NCBI RefSeq assembly: GCF_014066305.1
Contig: NW_023501095.1
Location: 117,001-181,000, forward strand
DNA length: 64,000 nucleotides
DNA from: Letharia columbiana
Taxonomy: Eukaryota; Ascomycota; Lecanoromycetes; Lecanorales; Parmeliaceae
Direction: 5' to 3'
A model generated the notes under the pieces. That model was not told where the DNA came from and did no database searches. It worked only from the letters and a program-made list of their open reading frames with translations. A program made the position numbers and the translations under genes. This document shows positions 34,856 to 46,146 of this stretch, one piece after another. Numbering within the stretch: the stretch's first letter is position 1; each line of letters opens with the position of its first letter.

Positions 34856-35499
34856 TACCTGTATACTACACACAGCATCGATAGAACGGCAGATGTACAT
34901 GCGCAACCCGTCCAGTGTCCATTCAAGCAGGCGAAAGAATGCTCGAAACGCCACCGTCCAGCTCTCTAATCCATCCACGAAGTGAAGCCGAACGAGGAAG
35001 GAAAAGAACATGCAACAATGAGTTGACCGTCGATCGGAAAAGGCTCGAGTGCCGTATCAGTCAGTCAGTCAGGGATACTATTCCATCCATATCAGGTCGC
35101 GTGTCAAGTAAAAGCAAGTCCTCGATCGGTCCCGAGCCATCAAACACCAAAACGGTTAACACACGGGGCAGATCTTACATTCCTGCGGCAACCCCAAACC
35201 CCGGGATGCGGGATCAACAATGATAACGATGATATCCGTCTGTCTATCTGTCTACAGTAGTAGAGTAGAGGTGGTCAAGCTTGCCACTCAACCACAGGAG
35301 TACCGGCCAAAAGATGAAATCTTTAGTCCAAATGCTATCTTCTACGTATAGTAGGTATCAAGCTTTCCGAAAGGAAAGGAAAAGTCGAATGTACCTTACC
35401 GTGAGTACGAAAGAAAGGTACCGGCGAAATTTGTCTCCCTCTCATATCCGAGAATTGTCAAAATGCGTCCACCGTTACGAGTACCGTGTGTGTTAAAAA
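34856..35499. other. MRPL40 3' flank, no supported gene
   Basis: Short open frames only, with no coding content recognised. It leads into the low-complexity block. Confidence 0.45.
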
Positions 35500-36118
35500 C
35501 CGGGCCAGGCGCGTCTCTCTCTCCCGCTTTGGCAATTTCTTAACCGTGGGAGTGAGGAAGCTGAGAGAATCCAGCCCGAAAAAAGGAAGAAGGGGAAAAA
35601 GCAAGAAGGAAGAGATAGGGAGAAAGAAGAGCGGAAAACAAGAGAGGGGAAAAGGGAGAAAATAAGAAGAAAAAAAGGGGAAAGACAAAGAAAAAACTCT
35701 CCCTATCCAACCGGACAGACAGGACGACAGACAGACAGACAGATAGACGAACAACCGCCCTCCGACCCACTCACTCACTCACTCACTCACTCACTCACTC
35801 ACCCATCCCATTCCATTCACATAACCCTTCAAATCCCCCCCTTCTCTTCTCCCCCATCCCCCATCCCCCATCCCCCATCCCCCAACCCCCCAACCCCCAA
35901 CCCCCATCCCCCCCATCCCCCCATCCCCCATCCCCCCTCCCCTCCCCCCTCCCCTCTCCCCCTAACCCCAATCCACCCAATCCACCCACCCATCCCCCAT
36001 CCCCCGAGCCCCAAACCCGTCCCCACTTTCGAAAGTTGTCAACCGACCAACCAACCAACCAAACCCCCACACCTATCCAGGGCACGCCGTGGTGGATTGA
36101 TTGAGAGAGGAGGAAGAA

Positions 36119-36150
<32 letters not shown>

Positions 36151-36960
36151 ATGGGGGAACATGGGGGAGAAGTATGGAGATGGAGATGGAGATGGAGATG
36201 GAGATGGAGATGGAGATGGAGATGGAGATGGAGATGGAGATGGGGAGGAAGGGATGGAGATGGAGAGGGAGAGGAAAGGGAAGGAAGGAAAGGAAAGGTA
36301 AGGAAAGGGGAAGAGAAAGGGGGGTGAGATGGAGTGGAGATGGAGAGGAGATGGAGATGGAAAGATGGAGGAAGGGAGGAAAGGGAGGAGGATAAGGAGG
36401 AGGGAAATGGAGGTAAGAAAAGGTAAGGAAAGGAAAGGAAAGGTAAGGAAAGGTAAGGTAAGGTAAGGGGAAGAAAAGAAAAGGAAAGGAACAAAAGATG
36501 GGGGGTGGAGTTTAGGGATGGAGATGGAGATGGAGATGGAGATCTGAAAAGGGGAGGAGTAAGAGAGAGGCAGGGGTTGGAGTTGGAGATGGAGTTGGAG
36601 TTGGAGATGGAGTGGAGGAGGAGTTGGAGATGGAGACAGGAGATGGAGTTGGAAATGGGTGGTGAGGTGGTGTATGTATGGATGGCGTATTCACTTTTCT
36701 GTTGGAGACTGAAGTCCAGAAAGGGTTGGGCGGGAAGGGTTGGGCGGGCTGGCTGGCTGGCTGGTCTGGTTTGGTTGGGTCTTGGTTTGCTTTGCTTTGC
36801 TTTATTTTCCCTTCGTGCTTGGACCGTCGGGAAAGTGGCAGACTTTTGGGCCGGGGGGGGAGAGGAGGAGGAGGGGGGGGGATTGTGCTTTCATGGCTGA
36901 AGGAAAAGAAAAAAAAGGGGGGGGAAAACGCGTGAGGGATTTAGTTTTTTTTTTGTTTGA
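35500..36960. repeat. Low-complexity block of polypurine/polypyrimidine microsatellites
   Basis: About 1.5 kb of simple sequence. A purine-rich stretch (35570-35700) is followed by (TCAC)n at 35769-35801, (CCCCCAT)n at about 35850-36003, and (GAAA)n at 36118-36150. (GGAGAT)n with about 12 copies covers 36174-36245, then come GGAAAG/TAAGG arrays (36400-36470), further GGAGAT/GGAGTT arrays (36510-36650) and G runs near 36850-36925. The plus strand switches from pyrimidine-rich to purine-rich near 36090. Long open frames here (repeating GDGDGD or MEMEME) are products of the repeats, not genes. Confidence 0.9.
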
Positions 36961-37522
36961 TTGTTTGATTGTTTGTTCAAAAGGTGGTTGAAGATTGTCT
37001 TGTCGAAACTTATTTCGGGGTCCGCTTCGGAACGACACTGTGCCTCTTGCCAACCACTCGCCTTACGTCTCCGTCCCCTTAAACCTTCCCCCCCTTTTAC
37101 ACAGAGCCCCCCAAAGTCAGTGCCTTGCGGCTTTCCCTTCTTTGCAGATTATCCGTGTATAATTACCCCCCCCCAACCATAAGATACCCATGTATAAGCA
37201 AGCCCTCCGTATCCATTGGGTATCGGGTGTACCGGCCAGCCTGCCATAGTCGTTGACGCACGAAAGAATGAAGAGGGAATAGAGGGGGAGGGGGAGAAGG
37301 ACAAAGAAAAAGCCGTAATGCAGGGAACGTCGTTTTAGAGAGCGTCGTGAGGATGTGATCTCGCCGGGCTGCCGGCATTAGAGATCCTCTCGGTTCTAAA
37401 AAGGGGGTTGTCGTTATAATCGTTTGCTGGTCGTGAGAAATGGAATTTGTGAGTAGTGATGTACAGGGGCGAATAGGTAGTAGTGGATGTGCTGTCAGAT
37501 ATGGGAGGGAGAGGGCCCATCA
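36961..37522. other. Spacer, no supported gene
   Basis: 3' flank of the Ser/Pro-rich gene on the minus strand. No coding sequence recognised. Confidence 0.45.
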
Positions 37523-39256
37523 TCACGAGCTTGATGAAACGCTTCTCCCGAATACTGCCGAGCCAGCGGGCCAGACACCCTGCACCCAGCGGAAGAAGGC
37601 TAGCTTCCGCTTCCTTCTCTGGGGCTGTTGGATCATGGATGGTAACTGTTCCATTGGGCCCACGATGCCTTCCTCGCCCAAGGTTGGGAACTTGCCCTTA
37701 CTCTTTGGCCCGTTGAGGGAAGGTATCTTTAATATCGGTGTCATGAAAGGTTCAGGTACGAGATCGCTTTGGCTAAGTGACATGGTGGTCTCGGTGGTCT
37801 CTGCGGCGTGGGAGAGGCACAGATCAGCATTGCGCTTCCATTCCGCGTCTATTTCTGCCCACTTGTCTTCCGTAAGGCGGTAGATCTTGGATGTTGCACC
37901 GTAATGCTCGTCGGTGCGCTGAAGGTGGTTCAAGTACTCTCGACGTGCAGTGTCCCAATCAGCACGCAACCGTTTGTGAGCTGCAAGAGTACTCGGCTCA
38001 GGTCTATAGGGTACAGGCTCAATGGTGAAGTTCGCATGGCCAAGCTGGTCGGCCCATCGGTCGTTGGAGTTCTCAATAAGCATTGGCGTTATCTCCGACG
38101 ACGGCGAGACCGGTCCCAAGCCGCGTTGGCGGTGGAAAGAGGATATCGAGGGTCTTGATGATAGCGGAGGGGACGGCAGGCCGGCTATTCGTGGCGTGGG
38201 CAGCGGGCTGTTGAGTACAGAGGAGGCCTCGGGATCGGCAACGCTGGGCGAGTGCAATGGAGATTGGTAGGGCACATCCTTGATATGCGCAGGGATTTGG
38301 GTCATGATAGGAGGGAGCAGAGGAGTTGTTGGTTTTGCTTCATGGTCGACAACGCCCTCTTCGAAAGCGTTCGCCTTTTCGACGTCAATGGGAGTAGGGT
38401 GGGACTCTTCAAAGCTTTCGTCGTAGGCACTCCTTGTTGGCGTTGGTGGGAGCTGGATGCCTCTCGTCTCAACGGCATCCATTGTTGAGCCCGTCAACGA
38501 AGGCGCACGACTTCGCGTGGTTCGAACGGAATTGGCGCGTGACAAGCTTGGCTCCTGAGATCGATCGGGCACGGAGGCGTTGGGCGACGCTTTCCTTGAC
38601 CGCCATTTTCGAGACAAAGACGGCATTCTTGACCCAAAGCGCGAGGTGAGGCCTTCGATGGGACTCAGAGGAGCGCTGTCGGCGCGTCGTCTTTTGGCAC
38701 GTGGGTTTGGCGCAAACTCGCTATCCAGCGTATCTTCATCAAAGTCATACGCCGAGGAAAAATGCGGACCTCCAGCTCGGCTGATGATCCATTCCTGCTC
38801 CGGGATATTTGGGAAGGCATCATCTATACGTTGTGGTTAGCTCACGAGGAAGCTTACACATCGACAGGACTTGCGCGTGACGTGGTAAGGATTCCAATTA
38901 CCTTCGCTGATACGATGTTCCTCAATGCCATTGACCATTTGATAGTCGTCATCCTTATCTTGGGGCTCTTCCTTCACGTCGGTCAAAGGTCGACTGGCAG
39001 GTGCAAAGGCCTCAATCGACTCTCGCATGTTGGGCGATGATGGAGCGGAAGAACTTGAGCTCGGGAGCCTCGAGTGCCCTCTTAGGGAGAAGGTTGGCGT
39101 GGTGGGAGAGGGATACTCGGACAGGGTGGAGGAGCGCGAAAGGTGGCTTCCAGGTCCCGTTGCATTGGACGAATCCATTGCCACATTTCCTTCCTCTTTA
39201 CTGCGCGCCTCTACCAGTTGTGGTAGCATGAGGGGTTTCAGTTCGCGGCCGCGCAT
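37523..39256 (-). CDS. Ser/Pro-rich fungal protein of unknown function
   Basis: Two exons (39256-38902 and 38823-37523, 78-bp intron with GTAATT...TAG) give 551 residues; the join reads EHRISEDDAFPNIPEQEW. Most of the protein is disordered, with many SP and TP sites (SPTTPTFSL, LPPTPTRS, SPLPTPRIAGLPSPPLSS). A basic motif PRAKRRRADSAPLSP suits nuclear import. The only globular-looking part is ~370-480: RWADQLGHANFTIEP, LRADWDTARREYLNHLQRT, WAEIDAEWKRNAD. The C terminus is basic then hydrophobic (RRKRKLAFFRWVQGVWP). It resembles uncharacterised fungal proteins with a short helical C-terminal domain. No function is proposed. Confidence 0.78.
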
Positions 39257-41754
39257 TGTGTCGCACTGTTGCAAGCTTCGTGGTGCTAGCTAGTGTTGGA
39301 GAGGGGAGCCATTGTGTTGAGTAAGGGTATGCGCTGGATGTTCTATCACAGTCTAGTGTGTCCGTCTGAGCTTTGTCCCAAAACCTGCTTCGGGAGTGGA
39401 GAGGATTGCGACGAGTTCTATTTGGGTATCAGCACCGTAGCAAGGCAGCGGCCGCAACGACAGCCAATGGCGGAAGGCACATGTCCAATGAGGATGGAGG
39501 TAGATGAAGACTTACCAGAATAGTGAATGCTGGATGTTTTAGTTGAGATGATATGAGTGGGCGATAGGTATTTGCGAGATAAGAAGCGAAAGAGAGTGTA
39601 TTGAAGGGTTGTAAGTTGTACGTAGGGTACATGAGAAGGGTTAAAAGAAAGGATAGCAGCAGAAGAGGTGAAGTGTCACGGCCTGAAGCAGCCCTTTTGT
39701 TCTCTGCAGGACTTGTTGTTTGGTTAGGTTTGACCGTTGGGGCCAATGGATTTGGCGAATTGTAGCATCTGGCGAGCCCTGGCTCCTGCCAGGGTGTGGG
39801 TGGACGGGCCGGCATAACGAGACATCCCATTGGCTCAACTGCCACCATTTGACCCAGTATTCTTTGGAAATACGGGAGGCTGGGAAGCTGAGAAGCACTA
39901 GAAAGCCACCGGACTGAGTGGCTAGTGAAAAAAAAAAAAAGGTCCAGCATCCGCCCTTCTTTAGACTGAGCTGTTCCTGAAGTCGCTTCAGACTTTCAGA
40001 GTAGTGTGAACTCGGTAGTGACTACCTAGCGAGAGGGCTAGAGAAGAGAGAACATGGTACACCCTGCTCTTTTTTCCTCTCTAACAAGCTTACCGGATAT
40101 CAGGCCGTTCCCGCACGAGTCACGGAGTAGCCTCCTTTTTCTCGTAACCTCATAGGTACCGTAATCATGATGCGCTATTTTTTATGCTCCAGCAAGGATA
40201 TGAAAAAAGAAAAAAAGTGAACAGAAGCATTATGATGATGATGATTATTATTATTGTTCAACGATATCACACAAAGCGAAAGTCCAATTGGAAAAGACAA
40301 GAAGAAGGACGCAAATCCCTGTTTCCAAATAACGGACAGATGCGCACCACGTAATACGTATGAAATGGTCTCGCGTATTCACATGACAGCACATCACTAG
40401 GATAAGTAAGATCTTACTCGTCGCATAAAACCTGGTTGGTCAAGAATTATCACGATTATTTCATTATGTTGCCAGACACTGACAGCTCAATTCAACAACA
40501 GCAAGGGAGTCCTTTTTTTTTTCCCTTTTCCTTTTTCCTCTTCTTTCCTTTTTCCATCGCGCAAGGGGAGAGTTCTCTTGCATGAATGACGAATGAGAGC
40601 TTTTCCTTTCCAACTTCTGCGAGCAGGACCGCGAGCCCCATAATCTGGAGACGAGGTCGATCAGCCCAAAGGGCCTTTCCCTAACACGGTTAGCAGGCGA
40701 CGATCGCCGATGCCGGCATTGACCAACTGGCAAATCAGATGACGACATGGGTCCCCTGTGCAGTACTCCCAGCGGATAAAAAAGGGGAAAGTCAAGGCGG
40801 AAGCCTAGACCGCCAATGTTCCCAATTTTCACTCGCTTCGTCTTTTCCTTCCAGATAATGCAGCAACAAGCAACCATCAGGCAGAACTGGCGAATCCTTT
40901 TCTGCCTTTTCACCATGATGCAGCCTTAAAATAAAAAAGACTTCCTTTGCGATCCAATTAATTTTTCTTTCAAGTCTGCTCACCTCCAGCTAAAGCAAGA
41001 CGGAAATGCTCATCGCCGACAGAGTCCGTAAAGTGTAAAGAGTAAAGAGACAGGAAGCAAATGACGCTGGAGCTCAAATCCACCCTCAATAATTATAACA
41101 ATAAAACAAACATGTCATGATGATTGCACAGCCTAACTACCCTCTCAATAATAATTATTCTTGATGACCATCTCATACGAAAAAATGATGCTCTTTTCAT
41201 CATGGCGGTCGGATTCCTTTCAATTCATGCCATGACCATCCATTGCTTCTTCCTCCACAGGGAAAGTGGACAGAAAGTGGACAGAGCGCTTTGACTTCCA
41301 TAATTACCGTACCATGATTGCACAGTCTTGTGGCCAGCCTAGAACTCATGTCGGAACCGTTACTTGGAGAAAAAGATCGCGTGCTTCTCTCGCTGCTATG
41401 CGTCTCAAGTCTATCTTCAACTGCGAGATGTAGTTGAAAGATGTTGATCATGTAGGGCAGAAAGCTTATCCTTTGCTCGTTGCAGCACTGGCAAGCAGTT
41501 TCCTCTCTCTAGACTCTAGCCCACACATCACCCGCGCCATTCATGCCTACTTGGACAACTATCCCCACAGTCTGCTGCTCTCCGTCGGCTGTTTGCCTCA
41601 CTCAGACCTGCAGCCCAATGCTGTCAATCTCAACCCTGCATTCGTGCCCCTCCATACGGGAAACGAGCAACTCCGCTACTTCTCCCATGCATCCCCCATT
41701 CATAAGTAGAATACCTATCTAAGCCTAAGCTAAATCCCCATTTTTGGCACAACT
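39257..41754. other. 2.5-kb intergenic region
   Basis: Holds the promoter and untranslated leader of the 37.5-kb gene and the 3' flank of PNKP. Small A/T-rich and (GAT/ATT)n stretches lie at 40230-40255, with a CT-rich tract at 40512-40556. Open frames up to 173 codons exist but overlap on both strands and show no recognised domain. No gene called. Confidence 0.45.
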
Positions 41755-43606
41755 TCAAACCCAATATTGGCTCCAGACTCGGCGCTGCTCCTCGTCACCC
41801 TGGAACTACGGATCAACAAAAGAAACGTTAGCCCATCTCAATGTTGCCAAGACGAGATTACCCGAACGGTGTGCTACCTGGAATTCAACCTTGATAACGT
41901 CCTGAAAGCCTTCCCGGACCTGTGGCTCCGTGAATCGAGAAGCGAACCCCGTAAAGGCCGAATGTGGAAGGATACTTCTTTTCTCCGGATTGAATGTGCC
42001 GGTCGAGAGTGCTCTGACCGTGTCGTTGTGCTGGCACAGTTTGGCAGGAGCTGGAAAGTGAACGCAACGAATAGGCACGGCGAACTTATGAGCAAGCTGC
42101 ACCCAAACTGCACGAGACTCTTCATCTGCGTTGGTATTGTCTAGGTGCTCCAAGATTAGTCCTTCCAAGTTCCCGGATCTGAGGTTCGCTGGAAGCGTAC
42201 CAATGGCTACGGACTTGCTTTCAGCGAGCATTCCCGATGCTACCTTTACACACTTGTCCCGCTGTCGGTCGTGCATTAGTATCAAATCGAAAGATTGCGC
42301 AATCAACCTGTACCCACGGTTTTCAACGTATCCTGATTGATGCGTTCGTAGCCAAGCGGTTTCAACTTCGTCCAGTAGAACGTCGACTTGCCAGACCCAG
42401 GACTACCGCACATAAGGACTATGTCCAATCGATTCCTTCTGCCAATGATCACTGGAGCTTACGTAGGTCAGTCATCGCCGGGCACGCAAGTTGAAAAGAA
42501 TGACGTACTCGCATGCGTTGAGGTGCTAGAGCTGCAGTTGAGAATTGTACGTGGCTCGAAGGACCTTGTGAACGGAACAGGTTCTTCGTGGAGAAAGTAC
42601 TCTTCAGGCGTGTGGAAAGTGATCCCGACATTGGAAGCGAAGTCCCTAAAGGTATTGAGCACACACATGGATAGCCTAAAGATTCATATCGAGGCCTACC
42701 TGTCTGAGCATGCATGATCTGCTTTGGCGTTGGTCCTGGCTGCGCGGCCGCCAGCATCACCAACAAAAAATGAGGACTGCAAGACTGGACCATTACCCTC
42801 GTCGAGATCCAAATCATCTAGGAGCTCCTTCCACGCTCCGATCCGGGGCTTCCGGTAACAGTCACGAGCAGTAGCAGCCAGGAGAAGGATTGGGAAGTCG
42901 AAGTGGCTGAAGACGGAGGCGACCTTTGTTTTGAAGTTTGCAAGGCTTCTCTGATCGCTCTTGATCGTCTTCGGGTCATTACGCAAACTGATACTGCCCT
43001 GATTGGTTAGAATCACTATGGCGTACCTGGACAGCGTAGGCTGATCAGCAGACGTGGACATATGTAACAGCGATCAAGATGTTCAAGCTCTTTGGAAGGG
43101 CACATACCCATCCGCATGAAGATCCTTGAGGACGCTGGGAATACTGAAATGCCACCACCGCCAGTCTGTGGCATCTTTGGCGAAAACATTGCCAGAAGAT
43201 GTTTTGATTAGCGTAGAATCCTAGACGAGACAGGTCGTGTTTCAGCTTAATCGTGGTGGGAGAGACTTGGGATTATACATGCTCACAAGATCAAATGCTG
43301 CAATCTTTGGTCTCTTCGAACGTGGCCGGTTTCTCGTATCAGCAGTATCAGGTTGATGACTAGCAAAGAGCAGACTTTCGTTGATGATTCGCCAGGTGAT
43401 TCTTTCTGGTTCTTTCTTTGATGCCGGGGTGAAGAAGCTGGATACGGCTCTCTCTGAGGATCGATGCCCATCAGTTAGTTCACTGAGAACGGGATCACCC
43501 ACCTACTTGTGGTAGTGGACTCGACTTTACGCTTCTTCAAGGGAGGCGGGGATAAAGATGCCTCTTTGGCATTTGCTTCTCTCTCGGCAGCGTGATTCGC
43601 TGTCAT
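41755..43606 (-). CDS. Bifunctional polynucleotide phosphatase/kinase (PNKP)
   Basis: Nine exons: 43606-43507, 43453-43287, 43220-43108, 43026-42700, 42645-42509, 42451-42318, 42261-42201, 42140-41878 and 41805-41755, all phases matching, 450 residues. The enzyme trims 3'-phosphate and phosphorylates 5'-OH DNA ends during single- and double-strand break repair. The HAD phosphatase motif AAFDLDSTLI (~85-94) is made by joining exons 2 and 3, with AIVILTNQGSI and FFVGDAGGR following. The kinase P-loop CGSPGSGKSTF spans ~296-306, followed by NQDTLKTRDKC, DNTNADEESRAVW and FASRFTEPQVREGF. The end reads EEQRRVWSQYWV. No N-terminal FHA domain is present, as in S. pombe Pnk1 rather than human PNKP. 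The acceptor of exon 6 has two choices six bases apart. Confidence 0.95.
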
Positions 43607-44221
43607 GATCGTGAACAATTGTGCAGAACAATAGCAACATTTGGGATTGCCAGTACAGCTCAACGCTTCTTAAGATTTTCTATCCTCTAGCTGATCAATG
43701 TGTTGACAGTGGTTCCCGCCGGCTATCGCGCTTGCCCCAAAGCTTGACATTCAGTTCTTCGCTCATTGGTTTGGAGGGCAAAGATACTTTTCCTACGAGA
43801 TGATCCAAACAACCCAGGTGTTAACGATTGTTCACAATACTCTTTCGTGCGGGCTCGCTCATTAGCACGAGACCTGCAAATCACAGCTGAATGATAAAAG
43901 TCTAGATAGTCATACTCAAAGTTAAGGCACATCTAAAAGGTGGTATGTATTATCGTTGCCAGTGATGGCAGAGAGCCGGACGGATCCAATTACCAATGCT
44001 GTATTTAACCCTGAAAAGGGACAACGAGCAACATATGCATGCGCCTTGCGAGCGCTGGGTATAGTAGGATGTAGAAAGCGCCTTCGATGTAGCCACAATG
44101 TGTCCATCCAACGCCAGTAACCATTACCGCCTGTGAAGCCCCTAAACCTCCTTTTTCATGTGTCCACTGTATGACCTTTGATAGTCCCATGCTTTCCCCA
44201 TTCTCTTGTATGCCAACGGAG
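43607..44221. other. Spacer between PNKP and the 44.2-kb gene
   Basis: PNKP promoter and the 3' flank of the Ser/Asn-rich gene. Nothing coding was recognised. Confidence 0.5.
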
Positions 44222-45640
44222 CTAATCTTCAAGCTTTTTTCCAGTCAAGCTTCGGTCATTATCATCCGCATCCATGTCTTCTTCGTTGACCTCTCCCCAA
44301 CCTGAATTTCTCCTGCTAATCCTGCCCTGCAATGGCACTTCTCTTGGACTGGCAAGTGGGCTATCAACACTTGCAAGTCCGCCGATGCTCCTGGTAATGC
44401 TATCATTCCTCCCATGGCTGACAAGCCCGCTCCTGACACTACCTCCATCTCCAGGATTGTTCTGCTTTCCGGCATAGTAGCTGTTCCGCTCGCTCGGCAA
44501 CGCCGGTGCAATGCCGGAAGAGGAATATACGCTTGCCCTCTCAGCGTTTGCAAGTCCAACACTGACTTGACGACTTTGATGATGACCTGAGATACTTGAT
44601 TGATCATTGACGTTGGAGCTGAGAACACTGAGTGGTAGTGATTCTCTGCTGCCGCCAAACAATGATGATGGGGCCAGAGCGCGCACAGAAGCATTTGTAT
44701 CGACTGAATTGCGGCGTCGGCGCTTCGAAGACGAAGCAAGGGTCATGATTGAAGCATTGTCGGTAAGGACGTTATTTGCCGTGGCAGTATTATACGTCGC
44801 TGGGTGCCCGCCAGCACTAAGGTTCACAAGATGGGGAGGAATGGCAGAGGCCGGTTGCGGAGATGATGGAAATTGATGAGAGAATTGAGCGTTAGAGTTT
44901 TGGTGACCGTAAGATGATTGAGGAACGGCCAAGGCAGTTTGGCCACCTTGATTGTTTTGACCAGCTAGAAGGTTGGAAGGTGCAGTTGATTGCATTGTGG
45001 TCAACGTTGTAGTCATTGATCTGACTGACGGTGCGGGCGAGGAAAATGTACTGCCTTCGCCCCCACCAACGCCATTAGAGCTCACTGCTCCACCTACAGT
45101 GGCTGTAGTCCCAGCTTTTGATGGTGCCGCATCGGAGACAGTGTCAGGACTAGTGGACGACGTCGGTGCAGTAGACTGATTGCTGGTTGTTGGAGGCTGT
45201 TGACCGTCATGTGAGATTGGAAGAGACACTTTGCTGTGCGTGGGAGAAACATAGCTAATGCTTCTTCCTGATGGCGGAGTGTAGAAGGAAAGATGACCAT
45301 TGCCGCTGTTGGGTATCGAGGTATCAAGGTTTGGTTTGTCGGAGATAGAATAAGGGTTGTTCTTGACCGCATTGGCCTTCTTGTTTTTGGTATAGGATAA
45401 TGGCTGATTTCGTTTGCCTGTTCCGCTTGGAGTTGAATCGGAAGACGGGTGCTTAAGGCTTGCAAGGCGCTTCATCCAGCTCGAGAAGGGACGCCGGCGA
45501 GAATGCCTGTCTGAGGAGGGCGTCAGCAACAAGGAGATTCGGTGGCCGGACTGTGCCTTCAAGAGCACTCCAGCTTTGCAAAGCTGAGGAGATGTTGTAG
45601 ACTCACCTTGTGGTCTTGGGGCCGGTTCTGCCGTCGCCAT
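44222..45640 (-). CDS. Ser/Asn/Gly-rich fungal protein of unknown function
   Basis: Two exons (45640-45607 and 45510-44222) joined across a 96-bp GTGAGT...CAG intron give 440 residues. The unspliced frame also stays open (472 residues), but splicing places MATAEPAPRPQ directly before DRHSRRRPFSSWMKRLASLK, which looks like the conserved amphipathic N-terminal motif of this fungal family. The rest is disordered, rich in Ser, Thr, Asn, Gly and Gln, with a basic cluster SSKRRRRNSVDTNAS and an acidic end NEEDMDADDNDRSL. Similar fungal proteins often carry a misleading cation-channel (polycystin) label. There is no membrane segment, so I do not accept that name. Confidence 0.75.
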   Translation of the reverse strand: MATAEPAPRPQGESTTSPQLCKAGVLLKAQSGHRISLLLTPSSDRHSRRRPFSSWMKRLASLKHPSSDSTPSGTGKRNQPLSYTKNKKANAVKNNPYSISDKPNLDTSIPNSGNGHLSFYTPPSGRSISYVSPTHSKVSLPISHDGQQPPTTSNQSTAPTSSTSPDTVSDAAPSKAGTTATVGGAVSSNGVGGGEGSTFSSPAPSVRSMTTTLTTMQSTAPSNLLAGQNNQGGQTALAVPQSSYGHQNSNAQFSHQFPSSPQPASAIPPHLVNLSAGGHPATYNTATANNVLTDNASIMTLASSSKRRRRNSVDTNASVRALAPSSLFGGSRESLPLSVLSSNVNDQSSISGHHQSRQVSVGLANAERASVYSSSGIAPALPSERNSYYAGKQNNPGDGGSVRSGLVSHGRNDSITRSIGGLASVDSPLASPREVPLQGRISRRNSGWGEVNEEDMDADDNDRSLTGKKLED

Positions 45641-46146
45641 TATAGCTAAGTAGGGTAAAGACCGTGACTGCTCGAGAACGAGCTACAGGAGTGATGCAGT
45701 TGAGTGTATGGTCGGGCAAGCTCTGATTGACGGGAAGAAAGCCAGTAGGTAAATGATAAGGTGTACCAAATTATGAGCGAAGAAGTTGTGATGGGCGGAA
45801 GGTGCTCTCTCACACTCTATAGGGCTGACGCCAAGCCTCCCTACTGCTGCTATCAGCTACCGCTTTGGCTTGGGACATTACTGCCTGTTCCAACAATGGC
45901 TCGGACGTAACAGACTGCCTGTCGCTCTTCACACTTGGTACTCCACGAAGCCTAATACACTTCTCATAGACCAAAAACATTGCACAAGTTGTAGCCCAGG
46001 TTGCCCACGATACCACTACAGATGCACCTGCTGGTCTCTGGGAGCTGCATGATGGGGAAGTGGCACCCACCATGAGGTGAATCACGGAAGGCTCCCTTTT
46101 GATTTTAGATAGGGAACTAGATGCTCTAAGATATCATATCTTCAGG
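45641..46146. promoter_or_regulatory. Divergent promoter between the 44.2-kb gene and MLH3
   Basis: About 500 bases between two head-to-head start codons, so both promoters must lie here. No specific binding site can be named with confidence. Confidence 0.4.

Noticed and set aside
35850..36003. (CCCCCAT)n considered as telomeric repeat
   Set aside because: The unit differs from fungal TTAGGG and lies inside a gene-bearing region.
35829..36085. Gly/Trp-rich minus-strand frames
   Set aside because: Produced by the (CCCCCAT)n array, with no coding features.
36097..36395. Open frames reading GDGDGD and MEMEME
   Set aside because: They are direct translations of the (GGAGAT)n microsatellite in different frames, open only because the repeat lacks stops.
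39429..39950. 173-codon minus-strand frame upstream of the 37.5-kb gene
   Set aside because: No domain, overlaps other frames and lies where the promoter and leader of the next gene are expected.
40464..40916. 150-codon minus-strand frame
   Set aside because: Lys/Arg-rich end comes from a CT-rich tract; no conserved features.
44222..45640. Naming the gene a polycystin-type cation channel
   Set aside because: The protein has no membrane segments; similar fungal database labels appear to be inherited errors.
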